From Martelella mediterranea (lineage in GTDB: Bacteria; Pseudomonadota; Alphaproteobacteria; Rhizobiales; Rhizobiaceae), in contig NZ_JAINWJ010000007.1 in the NCBI RefSeq assembly GCF_021021415.1, positions 124,001 to 188,000 of the forward strand: a stretch of 64,000 nt of DNA. The letters run 5' to 3'. Below are positions 34,760 to 43,855 of this stretch, one piece after another (position 1 is the stretch's first letter; every line of letters begins with the position of its first letter). Under the pieces are notes generated by a model. That model was not told the origin of the DNA. It was given only the letters and a program-made list of their open reading frames with translations, and searched no databases. A program made the translations under genes and the position numbers.

Positions 34760-35811
34760 CCACCAGGACATTCGAGCTTGCGCCCGGCTACACCATTCCG
34801 CGCGTCATTCGCGGCGGCTGGCAGCTTGCCGGCGGCCACGGCGAAATTGATCGCGCCGCCGCCGTCGATGATCTCGTCGCCGCCTTCGATGTCGGCATCA
34901 CCACCTATGACTGCGCCGATATCTATACCGGCGTCGAAGACCTGATCGGCGCGGCGCGACTGAAGATCAGAAACGAACGCGGCGAGGCGGAAGCGGCGCG
35001 CATGCAGGTTCACACCAAGCTGGTGCCCGACCTTGATGTACTGCCGACAATTAGCCGCGACTATATCCGCGGCATTGTCGACCAGTCGCTCGGCCGGCTG
35101 AAGATCAACCGGCTGGACCTCGTCCAGTTCCACTGGTGGGATTATGCCCAGCCCCGCTATATCGACGTCATGCACTGGCTCAAGGAACTGCAGGGCGAAG
35201 GCAAGGTGCGCAATATCGGCACCACCAATTTCGACACCGAGAAGCTTTCCGCGATCATCGAAAGCGGCATTCCGCTTGTAAGCCAGCAATTGCAGTATTC
35301 GGTACTCGACCAGCGCCCGGCGGGACCGCTAACGAAGCTGGCCGAGGAAAAGGATTTTCGGTTCCTTTGCTATGGCTCGGTTGCCGGAGGGTTCCTGTCG
35401 GACCGTTGGCTGGGCGCGGCCGAACCCGAAATGCCGCTCGAAAACCGCTCCCTGGTCAAGTACAAACTGATCATCGACGATCTTGGCGGCTGGGACTATT
35501 TTCAGGCGCTGCTTCAAACGCTGCGCGCCATCGCCGACCGCCACGACAGCGATATCGCCACCATCGCCAGCGCCTTCACGCTGACGCGACCACGTGTCGC
35601 CGCCGTGATCGTCGGCGCCCGCAACCGCGTTCATGCGGAGGCCAATGCGAAGATCATGGAAATCGCGCTCGCCGAGCGGGATATCGCGGAGATCGAGGCG
35701 ATCATGGCGACGGCGACGGCGCTCGAAGGCGACGTCTACGCGCTGGAGCGCGACCGCACTGGCCGGCACGGCAATATCATGCACTACAACCTCAATGACG
35801 GCCGGGTTTAG
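34756..35811 (+). CDS. Aldo/keto reductase (1)
   Basis: 351-residue TIM-barrel NADPH-dependent oxidoreductase. The catalytic tetrad is intact: D52 and Y57 in TTYDCADIYTGVEDLIG, K88 in VHTKLVPD, and H126 in LVQFHWWDY. The cofactor end is AFTLTRPRVAAVIVGARNRVH. Translationally coupled to the two small proteins upstream. Acts in the cytoplasm on a carbonyl or alcohol derived, I infer, from the solute taken up by the Liv system. Confidence 0.92.
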   Translation: MTTRTFELAPGYTIPRVIRGGWQLAGGHGEIDRAAAVDDLVAAFDVGITTYDCADIYTGVEDLIGAARLKIRNERGEAEAARMQVHTKLVPDLDVLPTISRDYIRGIVDQSLGRLKINRLDLVQFHWWDYAQPRYIDVMHWLKELQGEGKVRNIGTTNFDTEKLSAIIESGIPLVSQQLQYSVLDQRPAGPLTKLAEEKDFRFLCYGSVAGGFLSDRWLGAAEPEMPLENRSLVKYKLIIDDLGGWDYFQALLQTLRAIADRHDSDIATIASAFTLTRPRVAAVIVGARNRVHAEANAKIMEIALAERDIAEIEAIMATATALEGDVYALERDRTGRHGNIMHYNLNDGRV

Positions 35812-35908
35812 CCGAACCAGAAATACCGGCGACCAGAGCCTGGCGGCCGCCGGAACCATACAGGCAGAACCGCATATCAAAAAGTCCATTCCACAAAGGG
35901 GAACGACA

Positions 35909-37171
35909 ATGAAAAGGACATTTGCATATCTGACCACCGCGCTCGGCCTCGTGCTCGCCGCAGGCCAAGCGCAGGCGGCCGACTGCGACATCACCGTCGG
36001 CCTGGTGATGGAACTGACCGGGCCGGCCGGCGAATACGGCCAGGCCGGCGCCAAGTCGGTTGAAATGGCGTTCGACGATATCAACGAGGCCGGCGGCGTG
36101 CGCGGCTGCGACCTCGTCACCGACACCCGCGACAGCCAGAGCCAGGGCAATATCGCGGTCGATGCGGCAACCCAGCTCGTGCAGGTCAAGAAGGTGCCGG
36201 TCGTGATCGGCGGCATCATCTCGTCGGTTTCGATCCCGATCCTGACCTCCGTGACCGGTCCAGCCAAGGTGGTGCAGGTATCGCCGGCCTCCTCCTCGCC
36301 GACGCTGACAGCGCTCGGCCGCGAGGGCAAGACCAACGGTGTGTTCTTCCGCACGATCACCTCGGATGCGCTTCAGGGCGTGGCGGCGGCCAAATATGCT
36401 ATGGATCAGGGCCTGACCAAACTCTCGATCATCTACGTCAACAATGATTTCGGCGTGAACATGTTCAAGGAATTCTCCCGCGCCTACGAGGCGCTCGGGG
36501 GCGAGATCGTCGCCGAGACGCCCTACAATGAAAAGCAGTCGAGCTATCAGTCGGAAGTCACCGCAGCCCTCGACGGCGATCCGGACGCGCTCTACCTGAT
36601 CAGCTATCCGATCGACGGCGCGACGATTGCCCGCTCCTGGATCTCGCAGGGCGGCCCGCAGAAATTCCTGCTCAATGACGGCATGAACAGCCCGGATTTC
36701 ATCGAATCCGTGGGCGCGGACTACCTGAACGAGGCCTATGGCACCTCATCGGGCACCAATCCGACCAAGTCGACCGAGTACTTCAACGCCAATTACGAGG
36801 CGTTCTCCGGCGGCATCGCGCCGACCAACCCGGCAGCCGACCGCTCCTATGATGCCGGCGCGATCGTGGGCCTTGCCATTGCCGCCGCAGGTTCCGAAGA
36901 CCCCGCCGCGATCCGCGATGCGATCTACAAGGTCACCGATCCCGATGGCGAGCCGATCTATGCCGGAAAGGAAGAGTTCGAGAAGGCGCTGGCGCTGATC
37001 GGAGAAGGCAAGCCGATCCGCTACGAAGGCGTCATCGGCCCGGTCAGCTTCGACAAGTATGGCGACATCACCGGCCCGTTCCGCCTCTGGAAGATCACCG
37101 ATGGCGAAGTCGAAACCGTCGGCGAAATGACCACCGACGACGTGATGAAGCTTCAGAGCGAGCTCGAATAG
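35909..37171 (+). CDS. Branched-chain amino-acid-type ABC substrate-binding protein
   Basis: 420 residues, LivJ/LivK class (family 4/6 binding protein). Signal peptide MKRTFAYLTTALGLVLAAGQAQA, then mature ADCDITVGLVMELTGPAGEYGQAGAKSVEMAFDDINEAGGV. The ATG at 35909 has AAAGGGGAACG upstream. It ends the GntR operon and is followed by a strong terminator. It is the periplasmic receptor for the divergent livGFHM genes. Contains VQVSPASSSPTL, the ligand carboxylate loop of the family. Confidence 0.93.
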   Translation: MKRTFAYLTTALGLVLAAGQAQAADCDITVGLVMELTGPAGEYGQAGAKSVEMAFDDINEAGGVRGCDLVTDTRDSQSQGNIAVDAATQLVQVKKVPVVIGGIISSVSIPILTSVTGPAKVVQVSPASSSPTLTALGREGKTNGVFFRTITSDALQGVAAAKYAMDQGLTKLSIIYVNNDFGVNMFKEFSRAYEALGGEIVAETPYNEKQSSYQSEVTAALDGDPDALYLISYPIDGATIARSWISQGGPQKFLLNDGMNSPDFIESVGADYLNEAYGTSSGTNPTKSTEYFNANYEAFSGGIAPTNPAADRSYDAGAIVGLAIAAAGSEDPAAIRDAIYKVTDPDGEPIYAGKEEFEKALALIGEGKPIRYEGVIGPVSFDKYGDITGPFRLWKITDGEVETVGEMTTDDVMKLQSELE

Positions 37172-37194
37172 GCCAAGCTTCCTATTGGGCAGTG

Positions 37195-37224
37195 AAGGGC
37201 GCCGGAAATCCGGTGCCCTTTTTT
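37195..37224 (+). terminator. Rho-independent terminator
   Basis: 11-bp stem (37195-37205 with 37210-37220, one G-T pair, loop AAAT) followed by six T ending at 37224, right after the binding-protein gene. Confidence 0.88.
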
Positions 37225-37235
37225 GTTATCCCAAA

Positions 37236-37280
37236 ATGCAGGTAAAAAACTGCGCTTTACACGCAGGCAAATACCTGCAT
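37236..37280. promoter_or_regulatory. Candidate ArsR-family operator
   Basis: ATGCAGGTA (37236-37244) and its exact inverse TACCTGCAT (37272-37280), with a closer palindrome GCAGG/CCTGC at 37263-37278. It sits just upstream of the ArsR gene, where autorepressors of this family bind. Confidence 0.55.
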
Positions 37281-37306
37281 AATGACAGACGTTGAAAGTG
37301 AGACCC

Positions 37307-37627
37307 ATGGATACCGATACCGTTTTCAAGGCGCTGGCCGATCCGACACGCCGCAAGCTGCTCGACCTTCTGTGCGAGCGGAACGGGCAGACCCTCGGCC
37401 AGCTCTGCGAAAACCTTGACATGACCCGCCAGTCGGCCACCCAGCATCTCGGCCTTCTGGAAAAGGCCAATCTCGTCACCAGCGTCCGGCGCGGGCGGGA
37501 GCGGCTGCATTTCATCAATCCGGTGCCGCTCTACGAAGTCTACGAGCGGTGGGTGCGCAAGTTCGAGCACCAGCGGCTCGGCCTGCTGCACGACCTCAAG
37601 AGAGAACTCGAAGGAGACAGCAAATGA
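37307..37627 (+). CDS. ArsR-family regulator
   Basis: 106 residues, winged helix FKALADPTRRKLLDLLCERNGQTLGQLCENLDMTRQSATQHLGLLEKANLV. The metal-binding CxC of the arsenic group is absent; this is the SRPBCC-associated subgroup. ATG at 37307 follows AAAGTGAGA; an in-frame TTG at 37292 adds five residues. Overlaps the next start (ATGA). Confidence 0.92.
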   Translation: MDTDTVFKALADPTRRKLLDLLCERNGQTLGQLCENLDMTRQSATQHLGLLEKANLVTSVRRGRERLHFINPVPLYEVYERWVRKFEHQRLGLLHDLKRELEGDSK

Positions 37628-38100
37628 CAGATGCAACGATCAGGGAAACGACCCAGTTCGTCTATGTGACCTATATCGCCGCCACGCCTGAAAAAGTATT
37701 CGAGGCCATCACAAGGCCCGATGTGGCGCGTCGCTACTGGGGCCACGAAAACGTGTCCGACTGGCGTCCGGGCTCGCGCTGGCAGCATGTCCGCGCCAAT
37801 GACGCCCGCACCGTCCAGCTCGTCGGCGAGATGATCGAGAGCAGCCCGCCCTCGCGGCTTGTCATAAGCTGGGCAAATGAATCGGAGGCCGCGGACCCGG
37901 CAGCCTACAGCCGCGTGAGTTTCGACATCGAGCCCTATGACGACATGGTGCGGCTCACCGTGACCCACGACGATCTGGTGGTCGGCAGCGGCATGGCGAA
38001 CGGCGTCACCAAGGGCTGGCCGATCGTGCTGTCCAGCATGAAATCCTATCTCGAAACCGGCTGCGGCCTCGATGTTTTCGCCAAGCCCAAGGCGGCTTGA
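37624..38100 (+). CDS. SRPBCC (AHSA1-like) domain protein
   Basis: 158 residues, START-like hydrophobic-pocket fold. FVYVTYIAATPEKVFEAITRPDVARRYWG and the helix-end GWPIVLSSMKSYLETG are typical of the AHSA1-type proteins regularly paired with ArsR regulators. Probably binds a small hydrophobic ligand; function otherwise unknown. Coupled to the ArsR gene by a four-base overlap. Confidence 0.88.
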   Translation: MTDATIRETTQFVYVTYIAATPEKVFEAITRPDVARRYWGHENVSDWRPGSRWQHVRANDARTVQLVGEMIESSPPSRLVISWANESEAADPAAYSRVSFDIEPYDDMVRLTVTHDDLVVGSGMANGVTKGWPIVLSSMKSYLETGCGLDVFAKPKAA

Positions 38101-38116
38101 AGTATGGAGGCCCGTG

Positions 38117-38527
38117 ATGACACGCTATAGCGGAGGATGCGCCTGCGGCGCCATACGCTACGAAACGGATACAAGCCCCGTCTTTGAGAACCACTGCCAG
38201 TGCACCCACTGCCAGAAACGCAGCGGCACCGGCCATGGGTCCTACCTGACCTTTCCCGAAAGGGCGCAGATGCGGATCACCGGAACCGCTTCCGAATGGA
38301 GCCTTGCCGGCGACAGCGGAACGCAGAAGACCCATGCCTTCTGCCCTGTCTGCGGAACGCCGGTCTTCCTGACCTTCGCCGCCATGCCGGACATCATCGC
38401 GGTCCATGCGGCAAGCCTTGACGATCCGGACCTGTTCCGGCCGAAAGTGGTGACCTATGCGGCAAGAGCGCCGGCCTGGGACATTGCCGGCCCGGGTCTC
38501 GCCCGTTTCGAGGGCATGCCGGGCTGA
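38117..38527 (+). CDS. GFA-family (CENP-V/GFA) zinc protein
   Basis: 136 residues. Zinc-binding cysteines in SGGCACGAIRY and HCQCTHCQKRSG, and a third site in HAFCPVCGTPVF. Named after glutathione-dependent formaldehyde-activating enzyme, but most members are uncharacterised, possibly acting on glutathione adducts. GGAGG precedes the ATG at 38117. Likely third gene of the ArsR operon (16-bp gap). Confidence 0.88.
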   Translation: MTRYSGGCACGAIRYETDTSPVFENHCQCTHCQKRSGTGHGSYLTFPERAQMRITGTASEWSLAGDSGTQKTHAFCPVCGTPVFLTFAAMPDIIAVHAASLDDPDLFRPKVVTYAARAPAWDIAGPGLARFEGMPG

Positions 38528-38639
38528 CCCGCGCCCCTTCTCCAGCGGCGGAGATCGGGAGCCGCATGGCAAAACAGCGAACAGGAAAGGACATAAACTG
38601 GCACAACATCGGAAGAGATAGTTGAAATCTGAAATATCT

Positions 38640-38649
38640 TGTGATCAAA
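38640..38649. promoter_or_regulatory. Candidate GntR operator (TGATCA type)
   Basis: TGTGATCAAA, nine of ten bases equal to the site at 33111, 68 bp upstream of the class-V PLP enzyme. The following ACAATATTCAGG also resembles GATATTCAGG near 33134. Confidence 0.45.
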
Positions 38650-38716
38650 TAATCAAAACAACAATATTCAGGCGGGCGGCGTTTGTTGCCTGCCGGGAAC
38701 GACACAGGATAACCCA

Positions 38717-39994
38717 ATGAATATGCAGACCGAATCCGCCCCGCTCAGCAACAGCTTCCCGGTTGACGAGATCCGGTCCCTGTTCCCGGCGATCGCCAGG
38801 GCCGGCGATTTCATCTTCCTCGAAAACGCCGGCGGCGCGCAGGTGCCGCAAAGCGTGGTGGACGCGGTCACCAATCACCTGATCGATGCCAACGTCCAGC
38901 GCATGGCGAGCTACGAGCATAGCGCCCGGGTTGATGCCGGCCTGGAGGCCGCGCGCGAAAGCGTCGCAGTGCTCATCAATGCCTATCGCCCGGAGGAGAT
39001 TTCCTTCGGCCTCAACGCCACCTCCTTCATCCGCCTCGTCAGCCTCGGCATCGCCAGAATGCTGGATGAGCGCAACGAGATCGTGGTCACCGACATGGAC
39101 CACGACGCCAATATCGCCACATGGCTGGCGCTCCAGGAAAATGGCGCGAAGATCGTCTGGTGGCGGATGCGCGAGGATGGAACGCTCAACCCGGAAGACC
39201 TGAAGCCGCTGGTCAATGAACAGACCCGGCTGGTCGCCTGCACGGCGACCTCGCATGCGATCGGCACGATCGTCGATGTGGCGGCGGTCGGCCGCATCGC
39301 CCATGCCGCAGGCGCGGAGGTTTTCCTCGACAGCGTCCATTTCGGCCCGCACGGGCTGATCGACGTGCAAGCCTGGGACTGCGACTATCTGGTCTGCTCC
39401 GGCTACAAGAATTTCTCGCCGCATATGGGTTTCCTGTGGGGGCGCTATGACGCGCTTTGCCGGCTGCCCACCTTCAAGGAGGACTTCATCCCCGACGTGC
39501 CGCCCTACAAGATCGAGGTCGGCACCTTTCCCTACGAGAATGTCGCCGGCATGGACGCCGCCGTGCGCTATCTCGAAAGCGTCGGGGAACGGTTCCTGCC
39601 GTCCGGCGAGCACAGCCGCCGCGCGGCGATTGTCTCGGCGATGGGCGCGATCCGCGACTACGAGATGATCCTGGCCAGGGAAATGCTTTCCGTGCTGAAG
39701 CGCCACGGCGCTGTGATCTACGGCATTTCCGACAATGACAGGCTCGAGCAGCGGGTGCCGACGATCTGCTTCAACATTCCGGGTCTCGCGCCGAAGACGC
39801 TTTCCGTCGAGATGGGCAAAAGGCGCATCGGCATTCGCGACGGGCACATGTTCGCGCCGCGCCTGATGGCCCGTCTCGGCCTTGCGATGGACAGTGGCGC
39901 GGTGCGCGTCTCGCTGCTGCATTACAACAAGCTTGAAGAAATCGAACGCTTCGACACAGTGCTTGGCGAGATCATCGCCGCACACAAAAGCTGA
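38717..39994 (+). CDS. Class-V PLP enzyme, cysteine-desulfurase-like but without catalytic Cys
   Basis: 425 residues, fold type I class V. PLP lysine K231 in [12 protein letters not shown], with D205 and H208 (FLDSVHFG) for the cofactor ring. In SufS-type enzymes the C-terminal loop carries the catalytic cysteine (xGHHCAQPLM); here the aligned loop reads [11 protein letters not shown], with Phe in that place. So simple desulfurase activity is unlikely; a C-S, C-N or epimerase/lyase reaction on an amino acid is more plausible. First gene of an operon with an amino-acid importer and a GntR regulator. Confidence 0.85.
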   Translation: MNMQTESAPLSNSFPVDEIRSLFPAIARAGDFIFLENAGGAQVPQSVVDAVTNHLIDANVQRMASYEHSARVDAGLEAARESVAVLINAYRPEEISFGLNATSFIRLVSLGIARMLDERNEIVVTDMDHDANIATWLALQENGAKIVWWRMREDGTLNPEDLKPLVNEQTRLVACTATSHAIGTIVDVAAVGRIAHAAGAEVFLDSVHFGPHGLIDVQAWDCDYLVCSGYKNFSPHMGFLWGRYDALCRLPTFKEDFIPDVPPYKIEVGTFPYENVAGMDAAVRYLESVGERFLPSGEHSRRAAIVSAMGAIRDYEMILAREMLSVLKRHGAVIYGISDNDRLEQRVPTICFNIPGLAPKTLSVEMGKRRIGIRDGHMFAPRLMARLGLAMDSGAVRVSLLHYNKLEEIERFDTVLGEIIAAHKS

Positions 39995-40070
39995 AGCGTC
40001 GCGATGCCGGCGGCGCGAAAACGCGTCACCACAAACCGCATGCGGTCACCACCAGAGGGAGAATGAAAAA

Positions 40071-40862
40071 ATGATGTTTACCCGCCGCCACGCCATCATG
40101 CTCGCAACGGCAATCGGACTTGCTGCCGGAAGCCTGTCGGCAGCCTCCGCCGAGCCTTTCCGCATCGGCGCCTATCCCAGCAATCCGCCGTTCGAATACA
40201 AGAACGCCAGCGGCACTTTCGAGGGCTTCGAGGTTGATATCGCCACCGAAGCCGTCAAGCGCGCCGGCCTTGAGCCGGAAATCGCCGATTACGGTTTCCA
40301 GGCGCTGTTCGCCGCCACCACATCGGGCCGTATCGACGGCGCGATTTCCTCGATCACGATCACCCCGGAACGCCTGGAATCGCAGTCCTTCACCCAATCC
40401 TATTACGATTCCGACATGGGCATCGCCGTCAAGGAAGGCGTCACGCTTTCCGGCACCGAGGAACTGAAGGACAAGACCGTCGGCGTGCTCTCCGGTTCCA
40501 CCGGCGCGAAATGGGTCGATGAAAACAAAGAGAGCCTCGGCATCAAGTCGGTCAAGGGCTACAACGCCCAGCAGGACATGTTCCTCGATCTCGGCGCGGG
40601 CCGCGTCGATGCCGTCGTCTCCGATATTCCGGGCATGGAATACCTGTTCACCAAGATGAAGGGCTTCGAGGTCGCAGCCCGGATCAAGACCGGCGAGCAG
40701 TACGGCATGATGATGGGCAAGGATCATCCACAGCTCGACGCCATCAACGAGGCGATCACCACGATGAAGGAAGACGGCACCATGGCCGAGATCCACGAAA
40801 AGTGGTTCGGCTCGGCGGCGCCGGCCAATTCCTCCACCGTCACGGTCTTTGCCATCCCGTGA
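40071..40862 (+). CDS. Polar amino-acid-type ABC substrate-binding protein
   Basis: 263 residues, family 3 binding protein. Signal peptide MMFTRRHAIMLATAIGLAAGSLSAASA (twin arginine present, but Sec use is equally possible). Mature EPFRIGAYPSNPPFEYKNASGTFEGFEVDIATEAV is the family signature, as is GAISSITITPERLES. AGAGGGAGA precedes the start. Partner of the permease at 40984. Confidence 0.93.
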   Translation: MMFTRRHAIMLATAIGLAAGSLSAASAEPFRIGAYPSNPPFEYKNASGTFEGFEVDIATEAVKRAGLEPEIADYGFQALFAATTSGRIDGAISSITITPERLESQSFTQSYYDSDMGIAVKEGVTLSGTEELKDKTVGVLSGSTGAKWVDENKESLGIKSVKGYNAQQDMFLDLGAGRVDAVVSDIPGMEYLFTKMKGFEVAARIKTGEQYGMMMGKDHPQLDAINEAITTMKEDGTMAEIHEKWFGSAAPANSSTVTVFAIP

Positions 40863-40870
40863 TCACGCAT

Positions 40871-40898
40871 GACGGAGGGCGTCGCGGCGCCCTCCGTC
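40871..40898 (+). other. Strong hairpin between binding-protein and permease genes
   Basis: Perfect 11-bp stem GACGGAGGGCG (40871-40881) with its inverse (40888-40898), loop TCGCGG, no T run. Likely stabilises the binding-protein transcript and reduces read-through into the permease. Confidence 0.6.
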
Positions 40899-40983
40899 GC
40901 TTCTCCGCATCAAAAGAATATCAGAATGCGTCGCGCCAAAGGCGCGGCAAAACGCGTGTCGCGATCACTGGAAGCTGCTGCCG

Positions 40984-41658
40984 ATGACCCTGGTCGAAAC
41001 CTTTTTCAATACCGACGTGCTCGTCGCGGCCATGCCGCTGCTCTTGCGCGGACTGATGAACACACTGATCCTCGGCGTGCTCGCCATCGTGATCGGCGTC
41101 AGCGCCGGCTTGCTGATCTGCGTATTCCGGCTCTACGCGCCGAAGCCGATCCGGTTTCTGACAGTCGCCTATATCGACGTGTTCCGCGCCATGCCGGTGC
41201 TGGTGGTGCTGATCCTGGTCTATTACGCCCTGCCCTTCATCGGCATCCGCTTTTCCGCCTGGACGTCCGCGATCCTGTCGTTTTCGATGGTGATGGCGGC
41301 CTATTCGGCGGAAGTCTTCCGCTCCGGCATCGAAAGCGTGCCGGACGGCCAGTTCGAGGCCGCCTCCGCCCTCGGCCTTTCCTTTCCCGTCACGCTGTGG
41401 AAGGTCATCCTGCCGCAGGCGATCCGGATCGTGATCCCGCCGACCACCAGCAATTGCGTATCGATGTTCAAGGACACCGCGCTTGCCTCCACCGTGGCGA
41501 TGCCCGAGCTTCTGAAGGAGGCGCAGGACGCCCAGGCATTCTACGCCAATCCGACGCCACTGATTGGCGCGGCGATCATCTATCTGGTGTTTCTGCTGCC
41601 GCTTGTGCGTCTCGTGGCCGTTCTGGAACAGCGCTTCCGCCGGGCGAAAACCCGCTAA
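40984..41658 (+). CDS. Polar amino-acid-type ABC permease (HisM/GlnP type)
   Basis: 224 residues, five membrane helices. TLILGVLAIVIGVSAGLLICVFR and the EAA loop PDGQFEAASALGLSFPVTLWKVILPQAIRIVIPPTTSN are typical. Only one permease gene is present and no ATPase lies anywhere in this cluster, so the channel is probably a homodimer using an ATPase encoded elsewhere. ATG at 40984; ribosome binding site is poor (GGAAGCTGCCG). Confidence 0.93.
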   Translation: MTLVETFFNTDVLVAAMPLLLRGLMNTLILGVLAIVIGVSAGLLICVFRLYAPKPIRFLTVAYIDVFRAMPVLVVLILVYYALPFIGIRFSAWTSAILSFSMVMAAYSAEVFRSGIESVPDGQFEAASALGLSFPVTLWKVILPQAIRIVIPPTTSNCVSMFKDTALASTVAMPELLKEAQDAQAFYANPTPLIGAAIIYLVFLLPLVRLVAVLEQRFRRAKTR

Positions 41659-41740
41659 GCGCGCTCGCACGCTTGACTTTGATGCCTCTTGCCCCGACAG
41701 ACGGTGACAGGCTCGCACCACCACCGGGGAGAGAGGCGCA

Positions 41741-42427
41741 ATGAACAATACGGGGCTTTCCAGGATTTCATCGCGGATGACCGTCCAGGACGGGGTGTAC
41801 GAGCAATTGCGCCAGGCCTTGATGTGGGGCCAGTTCGAACCCGAACAGGTCACGACGATCTCCTCGCTCGCCGCCGAATTCGGCACCAGCCATATGCCGG
41901 TGCGCGAGGCGCTGCGCCGGCTTGCCGCCGAAAAGGGTCTGGAAATCAGCCGCAACGGCTCGGCCCGGGTGCCCGCCGTCTCGCGCCAGCGGCTCGACGA
42001 TCTCTGCCGCGCACGGACCGCGCTGGAGGGTCTAGCCACCAAGCTTGCGACGCCGCGCATGAAGGAAGCCGAGATCGAGCATTGCCTGGCGCTGGCGCGC
42101 GAGCATGAGGCGCTCGGCCGCGATGGCCACGTCCACGAGATGCTGCGCAAGAACCAGGAGTTCCATTTCGCGATCTATGAGCTGTCCGGCTCGGAAATCC
42201 TGCCGCAGATGATCGAGACATTGTGGCTGCGCTTCGGCCCCTATATGCGCATGCTCTCCGATCTCGTGATCCACCAGATCAACGAGGGCACGATCCACCC
42301 CTATTCGACCTATCACTACGAGATGATCGAGGCGTTCCGGCGCGGCGATGCCGAGGCGGCGGCCGCGCTGATGGTCAAGGATATCGAGGCGACGCAGGCC
42401 CTGCTGCAGGACATGTGCCCGATCTGA
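41741..42427 (+). CDS. GntR-family regulator, FadR/FCD subfamily (2)
   Basis: 228 residues. Winged helix YEQLRQALMWGQFEPEQVTTISSLAAEFGTSHMPVREALRRLA; FCD domain with NQEFHFAIYELSGS and YHYEMIEAF. Looks like a close relative of the regulator at 33184 (same NQxFHFAIY and TSxMPVREAL phrases). Lies between the amino-acid importer and the convergent DadA-like gene and probably controls both. Confidence 0.93.
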   Translation: MNNTGLSRISSRMTVQDGVYEQLRQALMWGQFEPEQVTTISSLAAEFGTSHMPVREALRRLAAEKGLEISRNGSARVPAVSRQRLDDLCRARTALEGLATKLATPRMKEAEIEHCLALAREHEALGRDGHVHEMLRKNQEFHFAIYELSGSEILPQMIETLWLRFGPYMRMLSDLVIHQINEGTIHPYSTYHYEMIEAFRRGDAEAAAALMVKDIEATQALLQDMCPI

Positions 42428-42453
42428 ACGGCCGCGTGGCAATTGCTGCGTGC

Positions 42454-43779
42454 CTACGCTCCGCCGCGCCGCCAGTCGGCGAAACGGGCCTGGGCCAGCG
42501 CCGCCGAGGCCGCAAGCGGCTTCAGCGCATGGAACGGCAGCCGGCGGGCGGAAATCAGCGGCACAGGAAGGTTTTCGGCCGCTTCGCCAAGGGCCGCGCG
42601 CGCCAGGACCCGGCCAAGTTGGGCAGTCATGGCGATGCCGCGACCGTTGCAGCCTATGCCGGCGTAGAAGCCCGGTCCAAACTGATGGATGCGCGGCAGG
42701 AAATCCGGCGTCATCGCCGCGACCCCGGTCCACACCACTTCGACCTCCGGCGGCGTTTCAAGCCCGAGTTCAGCGACCAGCCGATCAACAACCGCATTGC
42801 CGACGCGGCGAAAGGCGCCGACGGGATTGATCGCCATGCCGCCGCTGATCAGCCGGTTGTCGCGGTCGAGCCGGTAGGTGAAGAGATTCATACGCGTGTC
42901 GCCGACCGGCAGCCGGTTCGGCGATATGCGGTTGACCACCGCCTCGGAAAGCGGCTTCGTCGCCACCTGATAGACGCGTAGCGGCACCGTGGTGCTGCCG
43001 AGCCTGCCCGCAACCCCGCTGGTGAATGCGTTTGTGGCGAGAATGACGACCGCGGCCGCGAGCTCGCCGCCAGTGAAGGCCACGCGCCAGCCATTTTCCG
43101 AGCGCGTCACTGCCGTCACCTCGGCCTGTTCGCGGATGACCCCGCCCCTTCGGGTCACCGCGTCGGCAAGCCCGGAGAGATATTTCAGCGGATGGATCGC
43201 GCCGCCCGAGGGATCGAAAAGACCGCCCTGATAGATCGCCATGCTGGTCTCATGTTGCACCGCGTTGGCGGAGAGAAACCGGACCGGCCGGCCAAGCGCG
43301 TTCCACGCCGCCGCCCGCCGGCGCAGCATGTTTGCCGCCTCCTTGCCATAGGCCGGCTGAAGCCAGCCGGTCTGGCGGGCATCGCAGTCGATGCCTTCCG
43401 CGCGGATGGTTTCGAACACCTGATCAGCGCCCTCGCCCACCAGCCGCAACAGACGCTCGGCCGCCGGATCCGGCAGCTTGCGGCGCACGGCATCCGGGTC
43501 AGCCTTGGCGAAGTTCGGGACCACGAAGCCGGCATTCGTGCCGCTTGCGCCATCGCCCAGACGGGAGCGCTCGAGCACGACAACCGATCGGCCTTTACGG
43601 ACGAGCGCAAGCGCCGCCGTCATTCCGGTAAATCCGCCGCCGATCACAACCACATCAGCCCTTTGAGGGAGGATAACAACAGTGCGGTCCGGCGCGGGAT
43701 CGGCGGTCAGTGTCCAAAGCGTCGGCGGCCGGCGTTCACCCATCATCATCGTCCATAAGGTTGTCGTCTTGTCCGGCAT
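42454..43779 (-). CDS. FAD-dependent amino-acid/amine oxidoreductase (DAO family)
   Basis: About 441 residues, PuuB/DadA-like. FAD motif ADVVVIGGGFTGMTAALALVRKG starts near residue 42, then VVLERSRLGDGASGTNAGFVVPNF; C-terminal GIGCNGRGIAMTAQLG. Oxidises the C-N bond of an amino acid or amine, presumably the solute of the nearby importer. The start is uncertain: 43779 is used, but ATGs at 43749-43743 are equally possible. Convergent with GntR, 26 bp apart. Confidence 0.9.
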   Translation of the reverse strand: MPDKTTTLWTMMMGERRPPTLWTLTADPAPDRTVVILPQRADVVVIGGGFTGMTAALALVRKGRSVVVLERSRLGDGASGTNAGFVVPNFAKADPDAVRRKLPDPAAERLLRLVGEGADQVFETIRAEGIDCDARQTGWLQPAYGKEAANMLRRRAAAWNALGRPVRFLSANAVQHETSMAIYQGGLFDPSGGAIHPLKYLSGLADAVTRRGGVIREQAEVTAVTRSENGWRVAFTGGELAAAVVILATNAFTSGVAGRLGSTTVPLRVYQVATKPLSEAVVNRISPNRLPVGDTRMNLFTYRLDRDNRLISGGMAINPVGAFRRVGNAVVDRLVAELGLETPPEVEVVWTGVAAMTPDFLPRIHQFGPGFYAGIGCNGRGIAMTAQLGRVLARAALGEAAENLPVPLISARRLPFHALKPLAASAALAQARFADWRRGGA

Positions 43780-43795
43780 AATCCCGAAGGATCAT

Positions 43796-43803
43796 TTGAT
43801 CAA
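43796..43803. promoter_or_regulatory. Candidate GntR operator (TGATCA type)
   Basis: TTGATCAA palindrome 17 bp upstream of the DadA-like start. Third location of the TGATCA core near genes expected to answer to the FCD regulators. Confidence 0.4.
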
Positions 43804-43855
43804 GTTTTTGAACCAAAAGCTCAAGCGCAAGTCGGGGCGTTCGGCGGCGGCCGCT

